From assembly GCA_947303945.1 (NCBI GenBank), contig CAMYZS010000006.1:1-60592 (forward strand): a stretch of 60,592 nt of DNA, written 5' to 3'. Below, piece by piece: positions 8,087 to 15,554 of the stretch (the first letter of the stretch is position 1; each line of letters begins with the position of its first letter). Under the pieces are notes generated by a model. That model searched no databases. It was given only the letters and a program-made list of their open reading frames with translations, and was not told the origin of the DNA. This DNA comes from an uncultured Candidatus Saccharibacteria bacterium. Lineage in GTDB: Bacteria > Patescibacteriota > Saccharimonadia > Saccharimonadales > Saccharimonadaceae. The position numbers and the translations under genes are program-made.

Positions 8087-9292
8087 ATGTCGCTTAGTCT
8101 GTACGACCATCAGCTAAGCGCACTGGACAAGCTGGAGACCGGCTCCATCCTTTGTGGTGGGGTCGGCTCTGGCAAGTCCAGAACTGCGTTAGCCTATTAT
8201 TATTTGAAAGAGGGAAAAGGAACTCTGTCTATCAATGGGCGTGGCCGTACAAGAGAAATGCGGATTGATATTCCTTTGTATATAATCACCACAGCTCATA
8301 AGAGAGACTTAAGAGAATGGGAGATGGAGTGTAGATTCTTCCCTGGACTGGAGCCCATCGTCGATTCGTGGAATAATATAGCTAAGTATAAAGACGTTAA
8401 GGATGCGTTCTTTATATTTGATGAACAGAGAGTTGTTGGTTATGGCGCTTGGTCGAAAGCTTTTATACGTATTAGTAGGAGCAATCGTTGGATATTGCTT
8501 AGCGCAACTCCTGGTGACACATGGATGGACTATGTTTCCGTATTCATAGCAAACGGATTCTATCCAAATAAGACTGCGTTTGAGAGGAGACACGTTGTCT
8601 ATAGCAGATTCGCAAAATACCCAAAAGTTGAGCGATATGTCGGGATTGATATCCTTGAGCGATTCAGACGTAGAATACTTGTCCAAATGCCTGACTCCAG
8701 GCCAACTATATCTCATCACGAATATGTTCGAGTCCCGTATGATTCAGAACTGTCATCTCGTGTTATCAAAGAACGATGGGATGTATTCCGCAAGGAACCT
8801 CTTAGGGATGCTGGAGCAATGTGTCTTGTACTCAGAAGAATCGCTAATGCAGAACCAAAGAGGCTTAAAGCCGCAATTGATATTGTTCGACGATCTGGAA
8901 AATGCATAGTCTTCTATAATTTCAATTATGAGTTGGAGATGTTGCGAGATGTACTTGAACGCAATTCTATCAGGTATAGCGAATGGAACGGTCATCGCCA
9001 CGAGGAGCTCCCAACCGGTGACCAGTGGTGCTATCTTGTACAGTACACCGCTGGTGCTGAAGGATGGAACTGTACAAGTACCGATACCGTGCTATTCTAC
9101 TCTCAAAATTACTCTTACAAAATCATGCAGCAAGCAGCCGGACGAATAGACAGAATGAATACACCATTTACGGATTTGTATTACTATCATCTTATGTCGA
9201 GTTCGCCAATTGATATCGCTATTAAGCGAGCGATAGATGCTAAGAAGAATTTTAATGAAATGGCGTTTTATGATAACTACAGCAGTAGGTAA
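8087..9292 (+). CDS. SF2 DNA helicase/translocase
   Basis: The 401-aa protein has Walker A GGVGSGKS (24-31), a DEAH-box variant DEQR (112-115), motif III SAT (139-141) and motif VI QQAAGRIDR (about 348-356), with the double-RecA spacing of compact Snf2-like phage helicases. It would use ATP to remodel or unwind DNA in replication or recombination. GGAGGG precedes ATG 8087. It is followed, with overlap, by small metabolism genes. Confidence 0.85.
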   Translation: MSLSLYDHQLSALDKLETGSILCGGVGSGKSRTALAYYYLKEGKGTLSINGRGRTREMRIDIPLYIITTAHKRDLREWEMECRFFPGLEPIVDSWNNIAKYKDVKDAFFIFDEQRVVGYGAWSKAFIRISRSNRWILLSATPGDTWMDYVSVFIANGFYPNKTAFERRHVVYSRFAKYPKVERYVGIDILERFRRRILVQMPDSRPTISHHEYVRVPYDSELSSRVIKERWDVFRKEPLRDAGAMCLVLRRIANAEPKRLKAAIDIVRRSGKCIVFYNFNYELEMLRDVLERNSIRYSEWNGHRHEELPTGDQWCYLVQYTAGAEGWNCTSTDTVLFYSQNYSYKIMQQAAGRIDRMNTPFTDLYYYHLMSSSPIDIAIKRAIDAKKNFNEMAFYDNYSSR

Positions 9293-9503
9293 TGCGCATG
9301 TCTTCTTGGTTCTTCATGATTCTGAAACTAAGCGAGAATATGGCGTTCATATAGAAATTTCAGATCCTCGTTTGTTCGTCGATAACACAAGCACGAGTTT
9401 TCCTTCGGTTACTTTAGAAGGGGTTTTTGTTATGCAAGAACTCACCGATTTGGATTTCTGTAAGTCAGGTTGGAAGGATAGGTTGTTTGATGAATCTGTC
9501 TAA
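9270..9503 (+). CDS. Hypothetical protein overlapping the helicase gene
   Basis: This 77-aa ORF overlaps the helicase end by 23 bases and the MazG-like gene by 14. It reads MITTAVGNAHVFLVLHD... with no recognised family. No strong ribosome site precedes ATG 9270, and an alternative in-frame ATG exists at 9255, so the start is uncertain. The tight overlaps suggest coupled translation. Confidence 0.55.
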   Translation: MITTAVGNAHVFLVLHDSETKREYGVHIEISDPRLFVDNTSTSFPSVTLEGVFVMQELTDLDFCKSGWKDRLFDESV

Positions 9504-9768
9504 TTATACATACATTAGAGACGCTTTGTCTGATGCATCTCTTTATGAGCAGCTTGCTGAGGAGTGTGGAGAGCTTGCTCACGCATGTTTGAAGAAGGCT
9601 CGGAAGATTCGTGGAGAGAATCCAACTCCGTTAACTTCTGAAGATATTGATGATATGATTGAAGAAGAGTATACAGATGTGGTTCTTGTTTGTAATATGT
9701 TAGGTCTCGATATAGACAGCTATACTTATTCCAAAAAGATAGACCGATGGGCAGAACGATTGTCTTAA
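9490..9768 (+). CDS. MazG-like nucleotide pyrophosphohydrolase
   Basis: The 92-aa protein has the all-alpha NTP-PPase metal-binding pattern: EE-x2-E at residues 24-28 (AEECGE) and E-x2-D at 60-63 (EYTD). Enzymes of this family hydrolyse (d)NTPs to monophosphates; in phages they are linked to nucleotide-pool or (p)ppGpp control. ATG 9490 is preferred because the upstream part of the frame is a shadow. It is the last gene before the repeated promoter-like element at 9791. Confidence 0.85.
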   Translation: MNLSNYTYIRDALSDASLYEQLAEECGELAHACLKKARKIRGENPTPLTSEDIDDMIEEEYTDVVLVCNMLGLDIDSYTYSKKIDRWAERLS

Positions 9769-9790
9769 TTGATATTCGCTAATCCGCAGA

Positions 9791-9810
9791 TTTTACACGT
9801 CACTTAATGG
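9791..9810 (+). promoter_or_regulatory. Repeated phage element TTTTACAC..TTAATGG, copy 1
   Basis: This is the only copy in the left half of the genome. It precedes the nuclease-nuclease-RNA polymerase-like operon (9851-13665) and is followed immediately by a terminator-like hairpin, so it may be attenuated. Confidence 0.7.
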
Positions 9811-9841
9811 AGAGGGAATGTATGCCCTCTCTTTTTCTTTT
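9811..9841 (+). terminator. Terminator-like hairpin directly after the element (possible attenuator)
   Basis: AGAGGG pairs with CCCTCT around an 8-base loop (9811-9830), followed by CTTTTTCTTTT. A transcript started at the element would meet it within about 30 bases. It may terminate, be read through under regulation, or stabilise the 5' end. The ATG at 9818 lies inside the loop and is not taken as a start. Confidence 0.65.
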
Positions 9842-9850
9842 GAGGTGTTT

Positions 9851-10141
9851 ATGAAAGAAAATAAGTTTCAGGCTCAATTGATAAAGGACGTGAAGTCTTT
9901 ACTTCCAGGTTGTTATGTTCTCAAGAATGATCCTAACTACATTCAAGGGTTTCCAGACTTATTGATATTGTATAACAATAAGTGGGCGGCTTTAGAATGT
10001 AAACGAAGCGAGACTGCTTCTCATAGACCAAACCAAGAATATTATGTTATAAGTCTGAATGCTATGTCTTATGCTTCGTTTGTTTATCCTGAGAATAGAG
10101 AGGAGGTACTTCATGAACTTCAACGAGCATTGGAATCTTGA
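9851..10141 (+). CDS. VRR-NUC/resolvase-like PD-(D/E)xK nuclease
   Basis: The 96-aa protein has the minimal nuclease core: GFPDLLIL (D36), then ALECKRS (E49-x-K51) and a following Q62, as in VRR-NUC and Holliday-junction resolvase-like phage enzymes. It probably cleaves branched or otherwise structured DNA during replication or packaging. ATG 9851 follows GAGGTG. It is the first gene after the promoter-like element at 9791 and overlaps the next nuclease by 29 bases. Confidence 0.8.
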   Translation: MKENKFQAQLIKDVKSLLPGCYVLKNDPNYIQGFPDLLILYNNKWAALECKRSETASHRPNQEYYVISLNAMSYASFVYPENREEVLHELQRALES

Positions 10142-10667
10142 AGGCAAACACGCGTTCCTTAGCGCTTCCAAGTATCATTGGATTAATTACGATGAAGACC
10201 GATTGATATCTGCTTATCGTAATTGGAAGGCTAAGGAACGTGGTACACGTCTTCATGCTTTTGCTTGTGAGGCCATTCAGTTGGGCATAAAGTTGTCTAA
10301 TAGTAAGCGTACTTTAAATCGTTATGTGAATGACGCTATCGGTTTTGGTATGACTCCTGAATTGATACTGTACTATTCGGACAATTGTTTTGGAACAGCC
10401 GATGCAATTTCTTTTGATGGGCAACTTCTTAGGATACATGATTTGAAGACTGGAACGACGGCGGCTTCATTTCATCAGTTGGAAATCTATACTGCGTTGT
10501 TTTGTTTGGAGTATGGCTTCGATCCTCACGATATTGATATTGTTCTGAGGATCTATCAGTCTGACGAAATCCTTGAGGATAGCCCGGACCCGGATGCTAT
10601 CGTGGATATTATGAACACAATTGTCGACTTTTCTAGAATTGTCGACGGTCTTCGGAAAGAAGTATAG
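10113..10667 (+). CDS. RecB/Cas4-like PD-(D/E)xK exonuclease
   Basis: The 184-aa protein shows the RecB-family nuclease order: GTRLH (H48), GTAD (D97), HDLKTG (D110, K112) and Q122-x3-Y126. Such phage enzymes act in recombination or DNA-end processing. No iron-sulfur cysteine set is seen, so it is not a typical Cas4. ATG 10113 follows GAGGAGGT, which rules out the longer in-frame start at 10059. It stops 2 bases before the RNA polymerase-like gene. Confidence 0.8.
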   Translation: MNFNEHWNLEGKHAFLSASKYHWINYDEDRLISAYRNWKAKERGTRLHAFACEAIQLGIKLSNSKRTLNRYVNDAIGFGMTPELILYYSDNCFGTADAISFDGQLLRIHDLKTGTTAASFHQLEIYTALFCLEYGFDPHDIDIVLRIYQSDEILEDSPDPDAIVDIMNTIVDFSRIVDGLRKEV

Positions 10668-10669
10668 CA

Positions 10670-13411
10670 ATGAAGGTTCTTGCGGAAGATTGGCTTGCTC
10701 ATTATGGAACTCCTCAGGAGTTCGATGGAGATCCACATGGTTCAGGTAGATATCGTCAAGGTTCTGGTGATAATCCTTATCAACATGCTCGAGACTTTAA
10801 AGACCGAGTTGCTGCGATAAAAAGGGAGAATCCTGGAATAAAAGAAAAAGAGCTCGTTAAGTATCTTATTGATGACGGTTATGGCGATGAAGTTGAAGAT
10901 GAGAATGGAAACAAAAAGAGAGAGCTTTCTATTCGTACATATCGTCAAATGATTACTAAAGCGAAAGCTGAAATCGATGCCGAAGATTATCGTAGGGCTA
11001 AGGTACTTCATGATGAACGTCAATGGTCCTATGAGGCAATTGGTAAAGAGCTGGGTCGTTCAGAATCCGGTGTCCGACAACTTTTGCAAAGAGACGCTGA
11101 ATTGAAAGCTAAGCGAATCAACACGACAGCCGATATGCTTAGAGAATCTTTGAATAGTCGCGGTGGATTTATTGATGTCGGTGCATATTCCGAAATGTAC
11201 ATAGGTGTCGGTCGAAGCAATCTTGATGCTGCCGTTAAGCAGTTGCATGATGAAGGATACGCGGTTATTAACGGTTCGGTTCGTCAGGTATTTGGACAGG
11301 GAAATACTACAGTTAAGGTCATCTGCCCTCCAGGAACGACAAAAGGCGAAGTGTTCAATCATTTTGACCAGATTCGTTTGCCGGTTGATATTCATGTCGA
11401 TGAGGACGGAAATCCTAAAAAACTTAGACCTGTCGAAAGTGTTTCGTCAGAACGAGTTCAAATTAAGTATGCGGAGGATGGCGGTGTTGCTAAAGACGGC
11501 GTTATCGAGCTTCGTCGCGGTGTTTCTGATATTGACCTCGGTAATTCGAATTATGCTCAGGTTCGAATTGCCGTTGATGGAACGCACTACCTTAAAGGTA
11601 TGGCCGTTTATGCTGACGACTTACCTGATGGAGTTGATATTCGTTTTAACACTAATAAGCATGTGGGCACTCCATTAAAAGACGTCTTGAAGCCAATGCA
11701 AGATCCGTCAAATGAGACGAATCCATTTGGTGCATCCATCGTTAGTCAGCGAGGAGTTCTCAACATCGTTAATGAAGAAGGCGATTGGAGCAAATGGTCA
11801 AAAACTTTGTCGTCTCAATTCTTGTCTAAACAGTTTGAACAGACGGCGAAGCGTCAGCTTAAGTTGACTGCGGATATTTCTAGAGCAGAGTTTGATGACA
11901 TCAAGTCGTTGACGAATCCGACACTTAAAAGATATTTGCTTCAGCAATTTGCAAATAGTTGCGACGCCGATGCCGTTCATCTTAAAGCCGTTCGTCTTCC
12001 AGGACAGACGCAAAAAGTTCTTTTACCTCTTCCTGATATTGCTGAAAACAAATGCTATTGTCCTAGTCTTCCCAATGGTACAGAAGTGGCCCTGGTCAGA
12101 TATCCGCATGGTGGCGTTTTTGAGATTCCAAAACTTATTGTTGATAACAACAATCAAGAAGGGAAAAAGATATTTGGAAATGCTCAAGATGCCATAGGCA
12201 TTTCGCCAAAAGCTGCTGGTATTCTTTCTGGAGCAGACTTTGATGGCGACACAGCAATGGTTCTTCCGATAACAAAGCCTGATGGTACTCCAATTATTAA
12301 AATTAAGACCGCAAAACCATTAGAAGGGCTTAAAGATTTTGAGCCAAAAGAAATGTATCGAGGAGACCATCTTCCTGAAAAAGATTTGATGAAGAAGACT
12401 CGTGTTCAGACAGAAATGGGAATGATATCTAATCTGATTACGGACATGACGATACAGGGCGCAACTGATGAGGAATTGGCTCGAGCTGTTCGGCATTCTA
12501 TGGTTGTAATCGATGCTCATAAGCATAAGCTGGATTATAAAGCATCTGCGAGAGATAATCGTATTGCAGAATTGAAGAAGAAGTATCAGCCAAACGGTGG
12601 GGCGAGTACAGTTATATCTTCTGCAAAGAGTCGCACTTATTATTATGACCGACGAGAAAAAGCTGTGTCTAAACTTACCCCAGAAGAGCGAGAGCGTTGG
12701 GAACGCGGCGAAATAATATGGGAGCCTACCGGTAAAATGGTTTATAACAAGACTACCGGACAATACGACAAGCCTATGCAACATCGTAGTACAAAGATGT
12801 ATGAAACTTCCGATGCGTATGATCTTTCTTCAGGTATGGCGATTGAGAAATATTATGCAGATTATGCAAATTCTATGAAAGCCCTTGCCAATGAAGCTCG
12901 TGCCGAACTTCGCAGGACTCCTAAAATGGAATATAGTCCGACTGCTAAGAAAACGTATTCTGAAGAAGTTGCTTCTCTTAACAGTAAGTTGAAGACTGCT
13001 CAGATGAATGCCCCACTTGAGCGAAAAGCCCAGACTCTTGCAAACTCTACTCTCAGGGTTGAATTTGCAGACCATCCGGAATACGATGACGGTCAAAAGA
13101 AAAAGGCGAAAAGTAGGCATTTGGAAGCGGCCAGGAATGCTGTCGGTGCTGGTAAAGAAAAGATCGACATAGAAGACCGTGAGTGGGAGGCTATACAGGC
13201 TGGCGCTATATCGGACTCTAAGGCTCTAGAAATTTTCTCAAATTCAGATTCCAAATTAATCAGACAGCGTGCCATGCCTAGAGCCAACTCAATCAGTCAG
13301 GCCAAGCTTTCTAAAGCTAGAGCTCTTCTTAAGAATGATGCATGGACTTGGGCTGAAGTGGCCGAGATGCTCGGCGTCTCCGTATCAGGTCTTCAAAATG
13401 CTCTTGGTTGA
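10670..13411 (+). CDS. Candidate single-chain two-barrel (DFDGD) RNA polymerase
   Basis: The 913-aa protein contains GADFDGDTAMV with D523, D525 and D527, the metal-binding loop of the RNA polymerase beta' subunit and of single-chain two-barrel polymerases such as SPbeta YonO. About 45 residues upstream, VRYPHGGVFEIP (R477, P479, H480) matches the beta' NRxPxxH segment in order and spacing. A conserved-looking lysine-rich block (GDWSKWSKTLSSQ, then LSKQ, from 371) could belong to the first barrel. HTH segments lie near residues 117-142 and 885-910. The N-terminus (HYGTP, then GSGRY, NPYQH) recalls tags on neighbouring structural proteins. Activity is inferred from motifs. Confidence 0.7.
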   Translation: MKVLAEDWLAHYGTPQEFDGDPHGSGRYRQGSGDNPYQHARDFKDRVAAIKRENPGIKEKELVKYLIDDGYGDEVEDENGNKKRELSIRTYRQMITKAKAEIDAEDYRRAKVLHDERQWSYEAIGKELGRSESGVRQLLQRDAELKAKRINTTADMLRESLNSRGGFIDVGAYSEMYIGVGRSNLDAAVKQLHDEGYAVINGSVRQVFGQGNTTVKVICPPGTTKGEVFNHFDQIRLPVDIHVDEDGNPKKLRPVESVSSERVQIKYAEDGGVAKDGVIELRRGVSDIDLGNSNYAQVRIAVDGTHYLKGMAVYADDLPDGVDIRFNTNKHVGTPLKDVLKPMQDPSNETNPFGASIVSQRGVLNIVNEEGDWSKWSKTLSSQFLSKQFEQTAKRQLKLTADISRAEFDDIKSLTNPTLKRYLLQQFANSCDADAVHLKAVRLPGQTQKVLLPLPDIAENKCYCPSLPNGTEVALVRYPHGGVFEIPKLIVDNNNQEGKKIFGNAQDAIGISPKAAGILSGADFDGDTAMVLPITKPDGTPIIKIKTAKPLEGLKDFEPKEMYRGDHLPEKDLMKKTRVQTEMGMISNLITDMTIQGATDEELARAVRHSMVVIDAHKHKLDYKASARDNRIAELKKKYQPNGGASTVISSAKSRTYYYDRREKAVSKLTPEERERWERGEIIWEPTGKMVYNKTTGQYDKPMQHRSTKMYETSDAYDLSSGMAIEKYYADYANSMKALANEARAELRRTPKMEYSPTAKKTYSEEVASLNSKLKTAQMNAPLERKAQTLANSTLRVEFADHPEYDDGQKKKAKSRHLEAARNAVGAGKEKIDIEDREWEAIQAGAISDSKALEIFSNSDSKLIRQRAMPRANSISQAKLSKARALLKNDAWTWAEVAEMLGVSVSGLQNALG

Positions 13412-13428
13412 TGGAGGTGAGAATTTAA

Positions 13429-13665
13429 ATGAAACAGTATCTCCTCACAACCAATGACAATCCGTATCATCCGGCAGACCAATATGAAGAGTGGCGTCGA
13501 TATGACATGGAGCATGGTTATTATACAGAGCAGCGATTGGCTAGGGTTGCTTCGACTTCATATGACCTAACTGATTTGGAGAATCAGCGAAACATAAACG
13601 CTGCTGTGAATGACTTCATTCGTCTCGATAGACTTGGTCTGTACAAGCGAGTAGTCGTTGAATAA
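13429..13665 (+). CDS. Small conserved phage protein
   Basis: The 78-aa protein MKQYLLTTNDNPYHP... has an aromatic N-terminus and a helical C-terminus. It starts at ATG 13429 behind GGAGGTGAG, directly after the RNA polymerase-like gene, and is the last gene before the large non-coding region. Similar short proteins are familiar beside such genes in gut phages, but no function is known to me. Confidence 0.75.
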   Translation: MKQYLLTTNDNPYHPADQYEEWRRYDMEHGYYTEQRLARVASTSYDLTDLENQRNINAAVNDFIRLDRLGLYKRVVVE

Positions 13666-13673
13666 TTGTGGAA

Positions 13674-13697
13674 ATCTTGCAAAGAGAGTTTTGTAAG
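13674..13697 (+). repeat. CTTGCAAAG-N4-CTTTGTC hairpin repeat, copy 1
   Basis: ATCTTGCAAAGAGAGTTTTG: the CAAAG stem pairs with TTTTG through one G-U around AGAG. Confidence 0.6.
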
Positions 13698-13926
13698 GGT
13701 ATCTAAACATCAGCATAGAACTCGCGCTATTTAAGAGTGTATATACGCCTCTCTAATAAGGCTCGTATATAGGCTTTATTAGCGCGAGTTCTATGCTATT
13801 TAAACGACTGATACTATGCTGGGTATGTATAGAGTCCTATACACAATACTATGTATATGCGTGTTGGTATCTACATAGTGGGCAGTCTATGTACCTATAT
13901 GTTTATTAAAAGGATTATACCCAGTA

Positions 13927-13950
13927 ATCTTGCAAAGAACTCTTTGTCAT
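13927..13950 (+). repeat. CTTGCAAAG-N4-CTTTGTC hairpin repeat, copy 2
   Basis: CAAAG-AACT-CTTTG is fully paired, and can extend to CAAAGA/TCTTTG. Same strand as the other copies. Confidence 0.6.
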
Positions 13951-14166
13951 ATGTTAATCAGCCCCATCTATGGTAAGCACAGAGCATACATAGGCGATTA
14001 ATTGGTAGTATGTATGTTATTAATAGCATACAGTATGTGCTTGTCCATTCATTAAGGCCCTTAATCGGCTCTAATGATCTCAATTGAATGAAAATACCCA
14101 GGCCCCTAGCATTCGTTTATCGAAATTTAGTCATGGTTTACAAAATTTCGTGTAAGGAGGACTAAA

Positions 14167-14190
14167 ATCTTGCAAAGAAAACTTTGTCAG
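14167..14190 (+). repeat. CTTGCAAAG-N4-CTTTGTC hairpin repeat, copy 3
   Basis: CAAAG-AAAA-CTTTG, fully paired, followed by TCAG. Confidence 0.6.
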
Positions 14191-14239
14191 GACCTGAAAG
14201 AGACCGAAAATTTTGTAAAAATCGATGGGAGGGGGTACA

Positions 14240-14263
14240 TTCTTGCAAAGAAAACGTTGTCGT
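14240..14263 (+). repeat. CTTGCAAAG-N4-CTTTGTC hairpin repeat, copy 4
   Basis: CAAAG-AAAA-CGTTG carries one mismatch in the stem; the flanking TCTTG and GTC are kept. Confidence 0.55.
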
Positions 14264-14314
14264 CATCGCCGCCCTCCTTAAAATTTCCCCGGGGGTAGAT
14301 TTGAAAATTGATAT

Positions 14315-14441
14315 TTAGTAGATTTTATGGGGGATGTAAGAGCCTTTCCGCTTTCAATCTCGAGGTCTTATCCTTTCTCTCCTCCATTGATGAGTACCAT
14401 ACTCCATGACTCCGCCTTACATCTCCCATAAAGTCTACTAA
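14315..14441 (+). repeat. 26-bp inverted repeat upstream of the small terminase gene
   Basis: Arms 14315-14340 and 14416-14441 pair over 26 positions; the only two non-Watson-Crick positions are both G-U wobbles in RNA. The 75-base loop holds GAGT/ACTC (14391-14404). The right arm ends 43 bases before the terminase gene. Confidence 0.75.
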
Positions 14442-14484
14442 TTTTTATTAATTCTGTATAATTCGCAAGCGAAAGGAGGTAAAA

Positions 14485-14802
14485 GTGCCTAGAAAAAGAC
14501 CGCCGGCTCAGAGTCCAGAGGCTCGCGAGAACCAATTGATTAACGCAGCTGTCGATTTGGCCGAACAACAGCTTCGCGATGGTACTGCATCTCCTTCTGT
14601 TATTACTCATTTTCTAAAATTAGCGTCTACTAAGCAACAACTTGAGATTGAAAAGCTAAAAAGCGAAACTGAATTTCTTCGAGCAAAAGCTGACGCAGTT
14701 CAATCTAATCAGAGAAGCGAAGAACTTTATGCCGAAGCCATTGCTGCGATGAAACGATACAGCGGAGTGGAGGAAGATTATTATGCGGAAGAGGTCTTAT
14801 AG
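14485..14802 (+). CDS. Terminase small subunit (putative)
   Basis: The 105-aa, mostly helical, charged protein (MPRKRPPAQSPEAREN..., LKLASTKQQLEIEKLKSE coiled coil) fits the size and make-up of small terminase subunits, which recognise phage DNA for packaging. It starts at GTG 14485 behind AAAGGAGGT, first after the large non-coding region, and overlaps the HNH gene. The call rests on position and composition. Confidence 0.65.
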   Translation: MPRKRPPAQSPEARENQLINAAVDLAEQQLRDGTASPSVITHFLKLASTKQQLEIEKLKSETEFLRAKADAVQSNQRSEELYAEAIAAMKRYSGVEEDYYAEEVL

Positions 14803-15196
14803 CGAATTACTTCAACTAGATTCGTTTGAAGACCGCTACCGATATTTAAAACTTTCTGGAGAAGTCGGAAATCCTACGTTTGGATATGATCGATATTTTA
14901 ACCAGTTATTTTACCATTCATCCGAGTGGCGAAGAGCCCGAAACGGTATAATACTTCGAGATAATGGATGCGATTTGGGAATTAAAGATTGCGAGATACA
15001 TGGCCGAATCTATATTCATCATATCAATCCTATTACGAAGGCTGACGTTGAGAATTTCAGTGATAATCTATTTGATCCTGATAATCTTATATGCGTAACT
15101 TTCAATACGCACAATGCAATTCACTATGGAGATGAGCGTTCTTTACCTCAGACTCCAATAGCTAGGGCTCCTGGAGACACATGCCCTTGGAGGTAA
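14783..15196 (+). CDS. HNH endonuclease
   Basis: The 137-aa protein ends in an HNH fold: YIHHINPI (histidine pair), DPDNLICV, then FNTHNAIHYG. HNH nucleases beside terminase genes are often needed for cos cleavage and packaging in HK97-like phages. The zinc-binding CxxC pairs seen in some HNH proteins are absent; single cysteines flank the domain. It overlaps the small terminase by 20 bases. Confidence 0.85.
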   Translation: MRKRSYSELLQLDSFEDRYRYLKLSGEVGNPTFGYDRYFNQLFYHSSEWRRARNGIILRDNGCDLGIKDCEIHGRIYIHHINPITKADVENFSDNLFDPDNLICVTFNTHNAIHYGDERSLPQTPIARAPGDTCPWR

Positions 15197-15197
15197 T

Positions 15198-15554
15198 ATG
15201 GATAGTATTTTAAATAGTGTTAAAGCTTATCTTGGAATTATGGAAGAAGACGAATCTTTCGACTCCGATCTTATAATCGCAATTAATGCTGTAATGTTTG
15301 TTCTTAATCAGTTTGGAGTAGGACCATCAAGTCCTTTTATTGTTGAGGATTCTACTCAGACGTGGGTGGACCTTCTAGGAGAAGATCCAATAGGTTTGAT
15401 TAGACAATATGTAGGGATGAGGGTTAAACTTATTTTTGATCCGCCAACAAGCACATATGTTTCTCAGGCCCTTAATGAACAAATTGATGAATTGGAATGG
15501 CGAATCATCGCCGAAGTTGACAAGAAAGCTTATGAGGCGATGAATAATGAGTGA
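15198..15554 (+). CDS. Head-tail connector (HK97 gp6-like)
   Basis: The 118-aa protein starts MDSILNSVKAYLGI and continues EDESFDSDLIIAINAVMFVL, matching the helix pattern of the HK97 gp6/phi-adaptor family that forms a ring under the portal. GGAGGT precedes ATG 15198. Its place between the HNH and large terminase genes is unusual for lambda-like order but seen in related gut phages. Confidence 0.65.
   Translation: MDSILNSVKAYLGIMEEDESFDSDLIIAINAVMFVLNQFGVGPSSPFIVEDSTQTWVDLLGEDPIGLIRQYVGMRVKLIFDPPTSTYVSQALNEQIDELEWRIIAEVDKKAYEAMNNE

Larger units (their letters stand above)
13674..14441 (+). ncRNA. Candidate large structured RNA or packaging locus
   Basis: This roughly 770-base gene-free stretch is dense in long pairings. 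An 18-bp perfect inverted repeat (13712-13729/13780-13797) encloses TATATACG/CGTATATA. CTGGGTAT/ATACCCAG (13819-13826/13917-13924) closes a junction holding hairpins 13827-13842 and 13848-13879. AAGCACA/TGTGCTT (13975-13981/14036-14042) encloses CATACATA/TATGTATG. CATTCA/TGAATG (14046-14051/14085-14090) and CGAAATTT/AAATTTCG (14121-14128/14143-14150) follow, then a 26-bp helix (14315-14340/14416-14441). G-U wobbles in several stems favour RNA. Transcript ends are unknown. Confidence 0.5.

Noticed and set aside
9818-9850. ATG 9818 as start of the nuclease gene
   Set aside because: It lies in the loop of a terminator-like hairpin with no ribosome site; ATG 9851 has GAGGTG.
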